Of a DNA stretch of 64,000 nt, positions 8,030 through 16,423 are shown in pieces; the stretch's first letter is position 1; each line of letters starts with the position of its first letter. This DNA comes from JAIEOG01 sp964519985 (GTDB lineage Bacteria > Bdellovibrionota > FAC87 > UBA2466), in contig CAZFMF010000015.1 of NCBI GenBank assembly GCA_964519985.1, positions 11,541 to 75,540 on the forward strand, read 5' to 3'. A program made the position numbers and the translations under genes. Below the pieces are notes generated by a model. The model did no database searches. It had not been told where the DNA came from and saw only the letters and a program-made list of their open reading frames with translations.

Positions 8030-10621
8030 TTAGTCGAGTTGTCCGTCGTAGGTCAGGCGTCCAATTCGGTTCACGGCGTGGTCACCAAATGAAGTGAAAT
8101 CGCCCAGGAATAGGATTTTGGAGTTGGGCAGCAGGATCATGTCGTTGAAGGTGCCGATGAAACCGGCGCCGGCTTCTCCGAAGCTGGCATCTAATGAACC
8201 GTCGGAATTGAGGCGGGCGATACCGCCGCGCGCCGTGCCGTTGTAAGAAGTGAATGCACCGCCAATCAAAATCTTACCGTCGGTCAGCACAATGGTTTTG
8301 GCGATGGCCCCGCTCACACCGGTTCCCGTCGGGGCAAACGTCGTATCGAGCGAACCATCGGTATTGAGTCGAGTGATCGAAGCGGCGGTGTTGCCATTGT
8401 AAGTCGCGAAAGCTCCGCCCACGAGGATTTTGCCGTCCGACTGCAGGACAATGTTGTTCACCGTTGTGTTAAAGCCGGTCCCCACCACGAACGTGGTATC
8501 CAAGCTTCCATCGGAATTCAGGCGGGCAATGCGGTTGCTCGAAGTGCCGTTGTAGCTTGTGAATGTCCCGCCCACGAGAACCTGGTCGCCTTGGGCCACC
8601 GCTACGTTAACCGCATTATTGATACCGGTACCGGTCTGCGCAAAGCCCGCATCGAGCGTTCCGTCGGAATTCAGGCGTGCCAGACGCTGCCGAGTGGTGC
8701 CGTTGTAGGAAGTAAACGTTCCCGCCACGAGAACCTTTTCCCCTTGGAGCGCACCGTAGAGCGCATGGTTACTGAAACCAGTGCCACTCGTTGCAAACGT
8801 ATTATCTAACTCTCCGGTGGGATTGATGCGGGCCACGGTGTAGCGAGTTGTTCCTTGATAGGAGCTGAACGTTCCGATCACCACGATCTTGCCATCCGGT
8901 TGCACCAAAGTCGTGCGACCGCGGAGGTTGGTATTGCCCGGCATCCCGGAGCCGACGAATCCCGTACCCGACGAAAGCGAATCATCGATTGTGCCCTGCG
9001 TATTCAATCGAACGAGATGATTGCGAGTCGTTCCGTCGTAAGCCCGGAAATCACCAGCAACGGCGACGCCGCCATCCTTCATTACGGCCGCGGAGTTGAG
9101 GGCCAAATCGAAACCTACGGTTGACGGTGAGAAACTAGTGTCGAGAGCCCCGCTGGATTCAAACCGAAGGTAGCCGCCTAGAAACGAACCCCCCGCCACG
9201 ATGCGACCGTCGGCTTGTAGCCGAAGCGCCAGGAAGGAATAGCCCCGTTTAGCGACATCGGTTTGAAAGCTAGTGTCTAAACTACCGTCGCTTTCCAACC
9301 GGGCAATGGCCCGTATGCTGGTGGCGCCGTAAGTGTTGAAGCCCCCACCGATAACCATCTTCCCATTGGGTTGCAGTAGGATCGCGTTACACCCAATGTT
9401 GAAGGCGGTTGTGAAGGTCCCGTCGCGCGCACCGGTCGTGGAGAGTCGAATGAGACCGACGGCGGCTACCCCGTTGTAAGTAGAGAACTGGCCGGCCACG
9501 ATCCAGTTGCCGTCCGGTTGCTCTGCGATGTCAAAGACCCAAGAATCGAGCCCGGCGCCCCCCGGCGCGAATGTTCCGTCCAGGGTTCCATCCGACAACA
9601 GGCGAGCAAGGTAAGGACGCGCGGTGACGTTATAGAGAGTGAACTCGCCCCCCACCATGATCTTTCCGTCGCTCTGAATCTTCACCACTTTCGTATAACC
9701 GTTAAAACTCACGCCCGCCGGGACCAAGCTGGTATCGAGCGTGCCGTTTGTGTTCACGCGGGCCAGGACGACGCGCGCGGTGCCATTGAAGGTGGCGAAC
9801 TCGCCCACGGCCACGATTTTATCGTCGGACTGGATCGCCAGATCGTTCACGGTGGCGTCGAATCCAGAGGTCGGAGCGAAGCTGGTGTCAAGGGACCCGT
9901 CGAGGTTGAGTCGCGCGATGCGGGGTGCGGCCGTTCCGTTGTAGCTGGTAAATTTACCGGCGACGACCGGCTTGCCGTCGCTTTGAATCACGATCGCGGT
10001 GATGGCGTCGTTAAAGCCCGTGCCGGTCGGCAAAAATGTTTTGTCGAGTGACCCGTTGGCGTTGAGTCGGGCGATGTAGCCCACTCGGGTATCATCCCAA
10101 ACCGCAAACGTGCCCACTAGGTAGTGCGAATCGCCGGAGATGGCCCAATCATTCACGGTGGCGCCAATCGCCATGCTGCGGGCATAGGCGGTGAAACCCA
10201 CTGGGATTTCCTTGTGTCCGGAATAGAGGTCCTCATTCGAAGGCACTGCTTCAATCGTGACGGTGGCCTCGGAGTTGGCGCGAATATAGGCAGTTAGCGT
10301 CGGGGCGGCGGCCTGGATCAGGCCCGTCGTGAAAAGCTTCGCATCATTGTAGGTTTCGCAGGCCGCTTGCGAGCTATAGATCTTTGCCGCCGAGCCAGCC
10401 GAGAGGGAGACGTTGGTATCGACCGCCATCACGCTTCCGTCGGTATCCGTCGGCGTCACCGTAAAAGCTTGGCAGTCATTCTTGCGCAACGTAAGCGCAG
10501 AAACTTCGATTTTGAGGTAGGGTCCACAGCCTTCGCCGGACACGCAGAGGCCGACTCCGCAGGAGGAGAGTAGAGATAGCGCAAGGCTGGCGCCCGCTAG
10601 CAAAGAAAGTCGTCGTTTCAT
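8030..10621 (-). CDS. Delta-60 repeat lipoprotein (copy 1)
   Basis: The 863-residue product begins with a lipoprotein signal (lipobox LLSSC). An N-terminal domain of about 150 residues, with the phrase LTLRKNDCQAFTVTPTD, is followed by about 14 delta-60 repeats of 50-55 residues, each carrying the core DGSLDTTFAPTG or close variants and a segment like LQSDGKILVGGAFATYNG. Such repeats form beta-propeller-like surfaces. The protein ends exactly on a last half repeat, GRLTYDGQLD. It is likely outer-membrane anchored. A paralogue of the same length and design is at 53481. The ligand is unknown. Confidence 0.85.
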   Translation of the reverse strand: MKRRLSLLAGASLALSLLSSCGVGLCVSGEGCGPYLKIEVSALTLRKNDCQAFTVTPTDTDGSVMAVDTNVSLSAGSAAKIYSSQAACETYNDAKLFTTGLIQAAAPTLTAYIRANSEATVTIEAVPSNEDLYSGHKEIPVGFTAYARSMAIGATVNDWAISGDSHYLVGTFAVWDDTRVGYIARLNANGSLDKTFLPTGTGFNDAITAIVIQSDGKPVVAGKFTSYNGTAAPRIARLNLDGSLDTSFAPTSGFDATVNDLAIQSDDKIVAVGEFATFNGTARVVLARVNTNGTLDTSLVPAGVSFNGYTKVVKIQSDGKIMVGGEFTLYNVTARPYLARLLSDGTLDGTFAPGGAGLDSWVFDIAEQPDGNWIVAGQFSTYNGVAAVGLIRLSTTGARDGTFTTAFNIGCNAILLQPNGKMVIGGGFNTYGATSIRAIARLESDGSLDTSFQTDVAKRGYSFLALRLQADGRIVAGGSFLGGYLRFESSGALDTSFSPSTVGFDLALNSAAVMKDGGVAVAGDFRAYDGTTRNHLVRLNTQGTIDDSLSSGTGFVGSGMPGNTNLRGRTTLVQPDGKIVVIGTFSSYQGTTRYTVARINPTGELDNTFATSGTGFSNHALYGALQGEKVLVAGTFTSYNGTTRQRLARLNSDGTLDAGFAQTGTGINNAVNVAVAQGDQVLVGGTFTSYNGTSSNRIARLNSDGSLDTTFVVGTGFNTTVNNIVLQSDGKILVGGAFATYNGNTAASITRLNTDGSLDTTFAPTGTGVSGAIAKTIVLTDGKILIGGAFTSYNGTARGGIARLNSDGSLDASFGEAGAGFIGTFNDMILLPNSKILFLGDFTSFGDHAVNRIGRLTYDGQLD

Positions 10622-10798
10622 GGGAATCTATGAATCATATGCGAAAAGCGTGTTTGAATTATGTCGAAAACCATCGAAAATAAGTAATTAAAATCAAATA
10701 TATATCCTATATCCCCGGCTGCTGGCGGTGCGGATGCCGCACCGCACAAACACAATCCTGATTTGATTGGTGAAGTTCGGCCGGTTACAGAGGTCGGC
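10622..10798. promoter_or_regulatory. AT-rich divergent intergenic region with a GGTGCGG hairpin
   Basis: The spacer between the divergent delta-60 gene and the gene at 10799 is markedly AT-rich (10670-10715) and then holds the short perfect hairpin GGTGCGG-ATG-CCGCACC near 10730. It probably carries promoters for both directions, but no single -35/-10 pair stands out. Confidence 0.4.
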
Positions 10799-11866
10799 AT
10801 GCAGAAGCTCGTGTTCCTACTCCTGGTGCTCAGTGCCGGGGTCTACGCCGCAAAATCCGGCCGTAAGCCCAATGATTACTGTTCCTGGTTGCTCTACGCC
10901 CAATGGGAAACCGAAATGGCCGGCGACCTGGCGACTTTCATCGATTCCGTGGGTGGGCAGATGGAAAGCATTTACGGACCGCGGGATTTTTTCATTCATG
11001 CCGCCCGTCAGCTCAATCTACCGACGACGGCGGAGGCTTTTGCCGAGCAAAAATGGAACATCATGGAAGGGCACTTGCTGCGCGAAAGCCCCTGGGCGCG
11101 ACGCCGTTTGATCGTGGCCTTCGGGAAGCTGATGCAAGCGTATCACCAGCGGGAGGGACGACCGCCGCAAGCTTTTCCAAACACCATTCATGCTGTCCAT
11201 GTCTGGGGACACGAAAGTGGGCTAATTGCCTTGATGCAACAAAACCCAATGCCGCCGAGGCAGGCGATTGCCTGGCCGATTTCGAGGACCCTCTCAATCG
11301 CTCCATCCTCTCGAGTGCGTGGAGGTTTCCTTCCCCCCGAACCGGTCGCTAAAGTGACCCCGATTCGGCAGTTTCCCGCGCGCCACGTGGGTAAAAAGCT
11401 CTCCGAGCTGTGGAGGTTCAAGGGCAAAGATATGGAAAACGCCCTGCTCCTGCTCTTTAACGAACTGGATGCCCATCCAGAACTATTTCTCAATGAGGCT
11501 GATATCGAGTCTTTAAAGACGATTTGGAGATGTCACAAAGTCGAATCCATTCGCGATGTCGTCGTAGCCATTGTGGTGCAAAGTGCGCCGGGAAACAGTC
11601 CCGCCGCCTTAAGTTTTTTTCGCTACGTGATCGGGCAATTCCATGAGTCGGCCGCGCAGATCCTCATGGAACCGCGCTTTGGGCATCTTGCGTCCGCCGA
11701 GGTCCGAAACTACATTCTTTTCGGGAGGGCCTCCGAAGATGAGGAAGACGACGTCGAGGAAGAAGAGAGTGATGCAGAATCAAACCCGCTACCGAATGGA
11801 GGACTGATATTGAGTGAGTCCGAGGCGGGCCTTGGGCCGAGCTCAGAAGTGGTAGACGCCCAATAG
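10799..11866 (+). CDS. Secreted hypothetical protein with acidic tail
   Basis: The ATG at 10799 has AGAGGT five bases upstream and begins MQKLVFLLLVLSAGVYAAKSG, a Sec signal; an upstream TTG is less likely. The 355-residue protein is mostly helical. Its C-terminus carries a very acidic run (EDEEDDVEEEESDAES near residue 315). Nothing catalytic is recognised. It is followed 22 bp later by another secreted gene on the same strand, so the two may form an operon. Acidic tails often bind cations or basic partners, but this is only a guess here. Confidence 0.65.
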   Translation: MQKLVFLLLVLSAGVYAAKSGRKPNDYCSWLLYAQWETEMAGDLATFIDSVGGQMESIYGPRDFFIHAARQLNLPTTAEAFAEQKWNIMEGHLLRESPWARRRLIVAFGKLMQAYHQREGRPPQAFPNTIHAVHVWGHESGLIALMQQNPMPPRQAIAWPISRTLSIAPSSRVRGGFLPPEPVAKVTPIRQFPARHVGKKLSELWRFKGKDMENALLLLFNELDAHPELFLNEADIESLKTIWRCHKVESIRDVVVAIVVQSAPGNSPAALSFFRYVIGQFHESAAQILMEPRFGHLASAEVRNYILFGRASEDEEDDVEEEESDAESNPLPNGGLILSESEAGLGPSSEVVDAQ

Positions 11867-11888
11867 TTGAATTTGCTATAGGCTGGGC

Positions 11889-12485
11889 ATGCGCTTTTTC
11901 TCACCCTTTATCGTCGCCAGTTTAGTTTTGTTTTATCCCGGGTCATCCCAAGCGGATGACTGCACCCAAGCGGTCATCTCCGCGCTGGGGACCCAATTTC
12001 ACGCCCCCGTCACCTATTTCTCATCGTCTCAGTATGGCAATGGAGCTCAGCATATCCGCATTGATGCCAAAGTCCCGGCGGGTAAGTCGCCAGCAACCCC
12101 CGGTGTGCTCCGTTTGTACGCCTATGATATCGAGGCCGCTCTCGATGCCTACCTGATCCGAGCCGATCGGGTAGTGGGATTTCGGCGCGCCCGGGTGCCC
12201 TTGGGAGAGGAGCATGTGCGGCTGCCCCGACCCGATTGGCATTGGAAATCGAGTTTATCGGAACCCTTATCCGGAGAGGTTTTCCGCAACGTGCTTGGCG
12301 ATTTGATTGCCGTGCGCACGCAAAGTCATAGCGAGATAGCGGTTTTGGATGCAGAAACCGGGAAGTTTTTGGGGCGCATCAAATCCGGTCAGCGATTTCC
12401 CGATACCCTCCAAGCGCGGGTCGAAGCGAATAATTGGTATTTGAAAGGGGAAACTCTGGGTTGGGAAGAACTGGTTCCCCGCTAG
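11889..12485 (+). CDS. Secreted hypothetical protein
   Basis: The 198-residue product starts MRFFSPFIVASLVLFYPGSSQADDC, a Sec signal cut at SQA-DD, followed by a Cys. The mature part has alternating beta-like segments (GAQHIRIDAKVPAG, SEIAVLDAETGKFLG) and suggests a small periplasmic beta domain. It lies 22 bp after the acidic-tail gene and is probably co-transcribed with it. It converges on the hydrolase gene at 12520. No family is recognised. Confidence 0.65.
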   Translation: MRFFSPFIVASLVLFYPGSSQADDCTQAVISALGTQFHAPVTYFSSSQYGNGAQHIRIDAKVPAGKSPATPGVLRLYAYDIEAALDAYLIRADRVVGFRRARVPLGEEHVRLPRPDWHWKSSLSEPLSGEVFRNVLGDLIAVRTQSHSEIAVLDAETGKFLGRIKSGQRFPDTLQARVEANNWYLKGETLGWEELVPR

Positions 12486-12519
12486 TGCAGGGCGGTCATA
12501 GATCGGTTTCGGACCGGCC

Positions 12520-13194
12520 CTATCGTCGACAGAATTTCGCCACCGCCGTGCCAACCTCCGCGGCAACTTGTTCCGCCGTGCGTCCTGAAGATTTGAGGAT
12601 CGCGAACCCATGATCGGCGCCCTCTAAGAAATGCACTTGTAGGGAGCCGCGATGGCGCTTTTGCACTTTTTTGACTAACGAGACTTCGGCCATTTCATCG
12701 CGGGTTCCCTGCAGCCACAAGATGGGAATCGCGACATCTTTTAGGTGCTCCGCGCGCGCGACCGCGGGTTCTTTCGGCCGGTGCAAAGGGAAACCGAAAC
12801 ACACGATCCCTTGGATCCCCAGCAGCAAACCTTGGGACGCCGCCGTTGACGTCATACGTCCGCCAAACGATCTGCCACCCGCAAAAAGCGGAAGGGGGGG
12901 GTTGAGCTTGGCGGCGTAGTTCACGGCGGCGGCGACGGTTTGGACGGCAACCTTTGGAGTGTCCGGCCGCTTTCGCTTCGCTTCCATGTATGGGAACTGG
13001 TAACGCAACGTCGCCACCCCATGCATGACTAACGTTTCGACTAGGTTTTCCATTGTCGCGTGTTCCATACCCGCCCCGGCGCCATGGGCGAGGACGAGGC
13101 GCGCAAAGCAGTCGGGTGATTCGTCTATCAACCCGGAAACGGTGCCGAGCTCGGGGATCGCAATGCGGATATTTCGGCGTGGCATCCGCCTCAC
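12520..13194 (-). CDS. Alpha/beta hydrolase of the KANSL3/Tex30 type
   Basis: The 224-residue cytosolic protein has a full serine-hydrolase arrangement. An oxyanion segment is seen in LVLAHGAGAGMEH, the nucleophile Ser lies in the elbow GGRSFGGRM (near residue 110), the acid in LWLQGTRDEM and the His in GADHGFAI. The HGAGAGMxH pattern is characteristic of the KANSL3/Tex30-like group of dienelactone-hydrolase relatives. The GTG start shares one base with the stop of the upstream cysteine-rich gene (TAGTG); an ATG three codons in is an alternative. The substrate is unknown. Confidence 0.8.
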   Translation of the reverse strand: MRRMPRRNIRIAIPELGTVSGLIDESPDCFARLVLAHGAGAGMEHATMENLVETLVMHGVATLRYQFPYMEAKRKRPDTPKVAVQTVAAAVNYAAKLNPPLPLFAGGRSFGGRMTSTAASQGLLLGIQGIVCFGFPLHRPKEPAVARAEHLKDVAIPILWLQGTRDEMAEVSLVKKVQKRHRGSLQVHFLEGADHGFAILKSSGRTAEQVAAEVGTAVAKFCRR

Positions 13195-13535
13195 TAATAC
13201 TCGTGACTAAAGCACTGGTCCACGCCCCAATTGGTGCACGAACCCGTCACCGAAGTCCGACGGCAGTAGGGGTGGCACTCCGCGTAGTTACCGCAATAAT
13301 CCGCTCCCCATTTGCGGCAACGACCGCCCACATCCCGGCTGGTGCAGTAGGGCACACAGGCCACGGCATTCCCGCGGCCGCAGTAGTCTCGCGCAAAGCG
13401 TACGCAGCTTCCCGTGACCGAACGTTGCGCGCACCGTCGCACGCACCCCCCGTAGCCCCAAGTTTCGTCGTCAAAGTCGGCATGAGCAACCAGGCTCAAG
13501 CATAATACCGTCGATAGAATGAAAAGAGACTTCAT
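13194..13535 (-). CDS. Secreted cysteine-rich protein with three internal repeats
   Basis: The ATG at 13535 follows GGGAGGGG and starts MKSLFILSTVLCLSLVAHADF, a Sec signal. The roughly 95-residue mature protein holds about three repeats of 30 residues, each built on the pattern C-x3-SVTGSC-x2-W/F-x2-D-x-C (for example RSVTGSCVRFARDYCG, RDVGGRCRKWGADYCG, TSVTGSCTNWGVDQC). Cysteines are evenly spaced and likely form disulfides in the envelope or outside the cell. It resembles no family I can name. It is upstream of and overlaps the hydrolase gene by one base. Confidence 0.75.
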   Translation of the reverse strand: MKSLFILSTVLCLSLVAHADFDDETWGYGGCVRRCAQRSVTGSCVRFARDYCGRGNAVACVPYCTSRDVGGRCRKWGADYCGNYAECHPYCRRTSVTGSCTNWGVDQCFSHEY

Positions 13536-13568
13536 TGAAACCCCTCCCAGTGAGAACGATACGCGTCT

Positions 13569-13590
13569 TTGCGAGCGAAGCGAAGCAATC
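13569..13590. repeat. Dispersed repeat TTGCGAGCGAAGCGAAGCAA
   Basis: A close match to the consensus lies 34 bases upstream of the cysteine-rich gene start, in its leader. The same motif occurs at 36777 and 38066 in inverted orientation, and degenerate at 3501. Confidence 0.6.
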
Positions 13591-13605
13591 TGCCAAACTA
13601 AAATC

Positions 13606-13621
13606 ACTCCGGCGCCGGAGT
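13606..13621. repeat. Palindromic intergenic repeat ACTCCGGCGCCGGAGT
   Basis: This perfect 16-bp palindrome also occurs at 19505 and 35203, with variants at 22764, 41614 and 42455. It lies between two minus-strand genes. Its half-site ACTCCGGCG matches the ends of the inverted-repeat element at 29107. Confidence 0.7.
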
Positions 13622-13671
13622 GGAATGAGAATTGGTCCAAGACCAGTTCTCATATCTTACCTTCGAGTCGA

Positions 13672-14214
13672 TCACGGCTTAATCGCTTCGAGATTGACCG
13701 TGCGGTAGAGATTAAACTCTTCTCCGCCGAGGGTAAATCTAAGGTGCTCAACGTATTGCTTCACTTTGAGCGTTTCATTGCCGAGCACGTCGCCGTTACG
13801 TTTCCGGCGGGTCATGATTTCGTGGTTGTAGGTTTCCTCCACCGTGCGGTGCACCTCGATTTCAACGACATCAGCGGTGCCCAGATCTTTTTCGATTTTT
13901 TCAATCGCCGGCTTGCAGCCGAGATCGTAAGGACGTTTGGAAGGGCCTCCCCAACGCCGAGCCCGTCCCGACTCCACCGCGTCAAAAGAGTGCGCCTTAA
14001 ACGGCTGGTTCCCGACATCCACGTTGAGATCGAGCGAGTGACTTTTCAGGGTCAAAGTATCGGTCGTCGCATACGTGCCATCCCATCCCGGCTCGCAAGT
14101 CAGCCAGTTGCTGAGCTTTCCGTAGTCCGAAAAAGTCGTTTTTATTTTTTCATCGACGATCGGGGCGGCCCAAGCCGCATTTCCCAATAACGCCAAACCC
14201 ATGATCCATTTCAT
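13672..14214 (-). CDS. Secreted hypothetical protein
   Basis: The ATG at 14214 is preceded by GGAGGT and opens MKWIMGLALLGNAAWAAPIVDEK, a Sec signal cut at AWA-AP; a frame running back to 14364 has no support. The 180-residue product has a Cys pair (near LTCEPGWDG and DLGCKPAIE) and an all-beta look, with strands such as DVVEIEVHRTVEE and YVEHLRFTLGGEEFNLYRTV. It could be a small periplasmic beta-sandwich or lipocalin-like protein. No family is recognised. It diverges from the gene at 14381. Confidence 0.65.
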   Translation of the reverse strand: MKWIMGLALLGNAAWAAPIVDEKIKTTFSDYGKLSNWLTCEPGWDGTYATTDTLTLKSHSLDLNVDVGNQPFKAHSFDAVESGRARRWGGPSKRPYDLGCKPAIEKIEKDLGTADVVEIEVHRTVEETYNHEIMTRRKRNGDVLGNETLKVKQYVEHLRFTLGGEEFNLYRTVNLEAIKP

Positions 14215-14380
14215 TGTTACCTCCATTTCCTTCACCGTAGCGACTTTGCGGATGAGACGGAAATAAGGGTCAGAAATGGGGGTGATAAGGGGATTCGATG
14301 GCATGTTCCAACCTTCACTTGACGGCCGGAAGCCCGCCACCATAGCTTGCTCCCCGAGAGCCAAACATAAGGGAGATTCG

Positions 14381-15715
14381 ATGAAACGGATGTCATTAAT
14401 CAGTATGGTGGGCCTTACGCTTGCGCTCGTTGTCCAGGCGAAGCCGCATTTGGATATTCAGCCTTTGGGTACTACCCAAGACGTCAAAATTGCTCAAAAA
14501 GACTCGCCGGAATTCGAGTGGAAGGGCGAGAAGCTCAAAGTCACGGTTTCCGAGCTGGATGATTTCTTGGCCGATGAGACCATAAACAGCGCTTATTACG
14601 ATGCGGCTAAATATCTTATCGTGGGCAAAAACGGATATCTACTGCGCAGCGATGGTGTGCACGCCCGAACGCCAGTCCCATGGAATGGGAATCAAATCAC
14701 CGACGCTTGGATCTTTGAGGAAGGTGGCGACACCTTTCTATTCACTCTGCGGAAGGGGAAAAGATGGGTTCCACCCGCGACGAAACCAGCCCCGCCATCT
14801 AAAACGGGACCCGTTTTTCGGACGGGGCCGGCTCTGGCCGACCGATATGCGGCGGTCGCCGAGGTTTACTCGCAGAAAGATCAGAAACTGATTTGGTCCG
14901 GCACCTTAGATTACGCGCCGAGCAACATTTGGCCGCGGACGACTTCGATTAAGATCAAAGACGGAAAGCTTCTCGCGCGGCTTTACGATGGCGTGGTTTG
15001 GTTTGACTCTCGAACCCGTACGGGAGGTGTGGCCGATTTTCCTACCTTCAATATGGACACGGAATGGTTTGGCGCGGGCCAGATCGTCGAGCTGCCAAAC
15101 GGCGAGTTGGCCACTGGGGTCGCGAGCCAAGTGAAGGGGGTAGATAAAGTCTCCTTTCAGCTTTTGGTTCCGTTTTCGAAAGTCCCTCGGCAGGACATTG
15201 GCTCCCTTGCCACTCCTCTGAACTTCAACCTCTACAATATGCGGTACGTAGCGGGAAAAGACCGCCACTACATGTTCCTGGAGTTTGGGGATGAAACGGC
15301 AAAGGACAGTCAGCGATACAATATTGGTGTTCTGGGGATTGGATTTGATCCCCTCGACCCGTCGGAATCCAAGAAACAGACGTTGTACAACACGACTCTC
15401 GTACGCGCATCGGTCGATAGTAACTTGGATTATCCTACTTTTCGAGCCTTCGGGGTCGGAGGCGAGGAACACATCCTGATTTTCAGCGCCTCGTACTCAT
15501 CGGACGACCGCTTCTTTGCTCTTCGAGCGAGAGACGGTGGGATTATGGCCGATCCGCTCCCTTTTCAGGGGTCGAGCGCACCGAAGGCGCAGAACCAAGG
15601 CTACAAGCTGATTACTGATAGCAATACGGGCGAAGTGAAATTCGAGGTCTACTATCGCAATCGCACTGACCGGACGAAAATAGACTTCGCGACGTACCAG
15701 ATTGTGGCGCCCTAG
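14381..15715 (+). CDS. Secreted hypothetical protein, possible beta-propeller
   Basis: The ATG at 14381 (GGGAG upstream) begins MKRMSLISMVGLTLALVVQAKPH, a Sec signal. The 444-residue mature protein is rich in beta segments with phrases such as KYLIVGKNGYLLRSDG, YAAVAEVYSQKDQKLIWSG and GIVELPNGEL-like turns, in keeping with a propeller of 6-7 blades, though no blade motif repeats clearly. A strong bidirectional terminator follows. No known family or active site is recognised. Confidence 0.65.
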   Translation: MKRMSLISMVGLTLALVVQAKPHLDIQPLGTTQDVKIAQKDSPEFEWKGEKLKVTVSELDDFLADETINSAYYDAAKYLIVGKNGYLLRSDGVHARTPVPWNGNQITDAWIFEEGGDTFLFTLRKGKRWVPPATKPAPPSKTGPVFRTGPALADRYAAVAEVYSQKDQKLIWSGTLDYAPSNIWPRTTSIKIKDGKLLARLYDGVVWFDSRTRTGGVADFPTFNMDTEWFGAGQIVELPNGELATGVASQVKGVDKVSFQLLVPFSKVPRQDIGSLATPLNFNLYNMRYVAGKDRHYMFLEFGDETAKDSQRYNIGVLGIGFDPLDPSESKKQTLYNTTLVRASVDSNLDYPTFRAFGVGGEEHILIFSASYSSDDRFFALRARDGGIMADPLPFQGSSAPKAQNQGYKLITDSNTGEVKFEVYYRNRTDRTKIDFATYQIVAP

Positions 15716-15730
15716 CCCCCCGGGTACGGC

Positions 15731-15775
15731 AAAAAAAAATCGGCCCACTTCCGATTTCGGAAGTGGGCCTTTTCA
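15731..15775. terminator. Bidirectional rho-independent terminator
   Basis: The arms GGCCCACTTCC (15742-15752) and GGAAGTGGGCC (15759-15769) pair perfectly. TTTT follows on the plus strand, and a nine-base A tract on the left gives a T tract on the minus strand. It separates the convergent genes ending at 15715 and 15794. Confidence 0.85.
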
Positions 15776-15793
15776 TTTCAATAGCGAATCGAT

Positions 15794-16318
15794 CTAATTC
15801 TGGGTCAAAGCGTAAAGCACGGTGAACAACGCCGCGAGCGAGAAGAGGAAGCTTCCCGTCGCAAATCCGGCCGCTTTCATCCGGCCGCCCTTGAGCACCC
15901 GAACTTTGGCGCCGCCTTTTCCCGTTTGCACGGGGAGGAAGAGCACCGAAGGCACCATTCCGTAAAGGAACGACAAGAACGCGACCGCTAGGCCCGAGCC
16001 CAATTGCGATGCATCCGACAAGTGCGACATGACGTGAATCATACCGACCAGTGTTCCCGTTCCACCGCAGAGAAAGCCGAGACTTCCCACGCGATCGCAG
16101 AACTCGACATCCGTTTCATTGGCGCGGTTTGTAAAAAGACGCTTCGCAAACCCAAACGTGCCGTTGAAACCATAGTGGTAAAAGCAAAACGCGACACAGG
16201 GACCGAAAACCAAGAGAGCAGCATTCGCCTGGACCAAAGTCTGCCAGTTGCCACCTTCGAGATAAGTCGCGGCCCCCATCAACCCAACAAAAGCACACCA
16301 CAGTGTGAATAAGCGCAT
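15794..16318 (-). CDS. Stand-alone MotA-like membrane protein
   Basis: The ATG at 16318 follows GGAGG. The 174-residue protein has about four membrane segments. The third carries the phrase LCGGTGTLVGMIHVMSHLSDAS followed by LGSGLAVAFLSFLYGMVPSVLFLP, closely resembling the stator helices 3-4 of MotA (GTLLGLIxVxxxLxDPxxLGxGxAVALLTTLYG). The large cytoplasmic torque loop of MotA is reduced to a short segment, and no MotB/TolR partner is adjacent. It may be a divergent proton-channel-like protein of the MotA/TolQ/ExbB superfamily. It diverges from the cyclase gene at 16424. Confidence 0.65.
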   Translation of the reverse strand: MRLFTLWCAFVGLMGAATYLEGGNWQTLVQANAALLVFGPCVAFCFYHYGFNGTFGFAKRLFTNRANETDVEFCDRVGSLGFLCGGTGTLVGMIHVMSHLSDASQLGSGLAVAFLSFLYGMVPSVLFLPVQTGKGGAKVRVLKGGRMKAAGFATGSFLFSLAALFTVLYALTQN

Positions 16319-16423
16319 ATCGTTTCCTCCAGTAGTCTTGTCGAAGTTCTGGAGCAAACGCTTAAGAAGATTCGACGACGCGTCGCGATAACCCCTGCCG
16401 GTTCTATCGCCGATAAGACAGGG

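Noticed and set aside
9518..10051. 177-codon plus-strand frame inside the delta-60 gene
   Set aside because: It is antisense to the repeat region; periodic sequence produces long open frames on the other strand. No independent start signal.
8030..10621. Tandem repeats read as a CRISPR array
   Set aside because: The repeats are imperfect, about 150 bp in period, in frame, and encode delta-60 units; there are no short conserved repeats with unique spacers.
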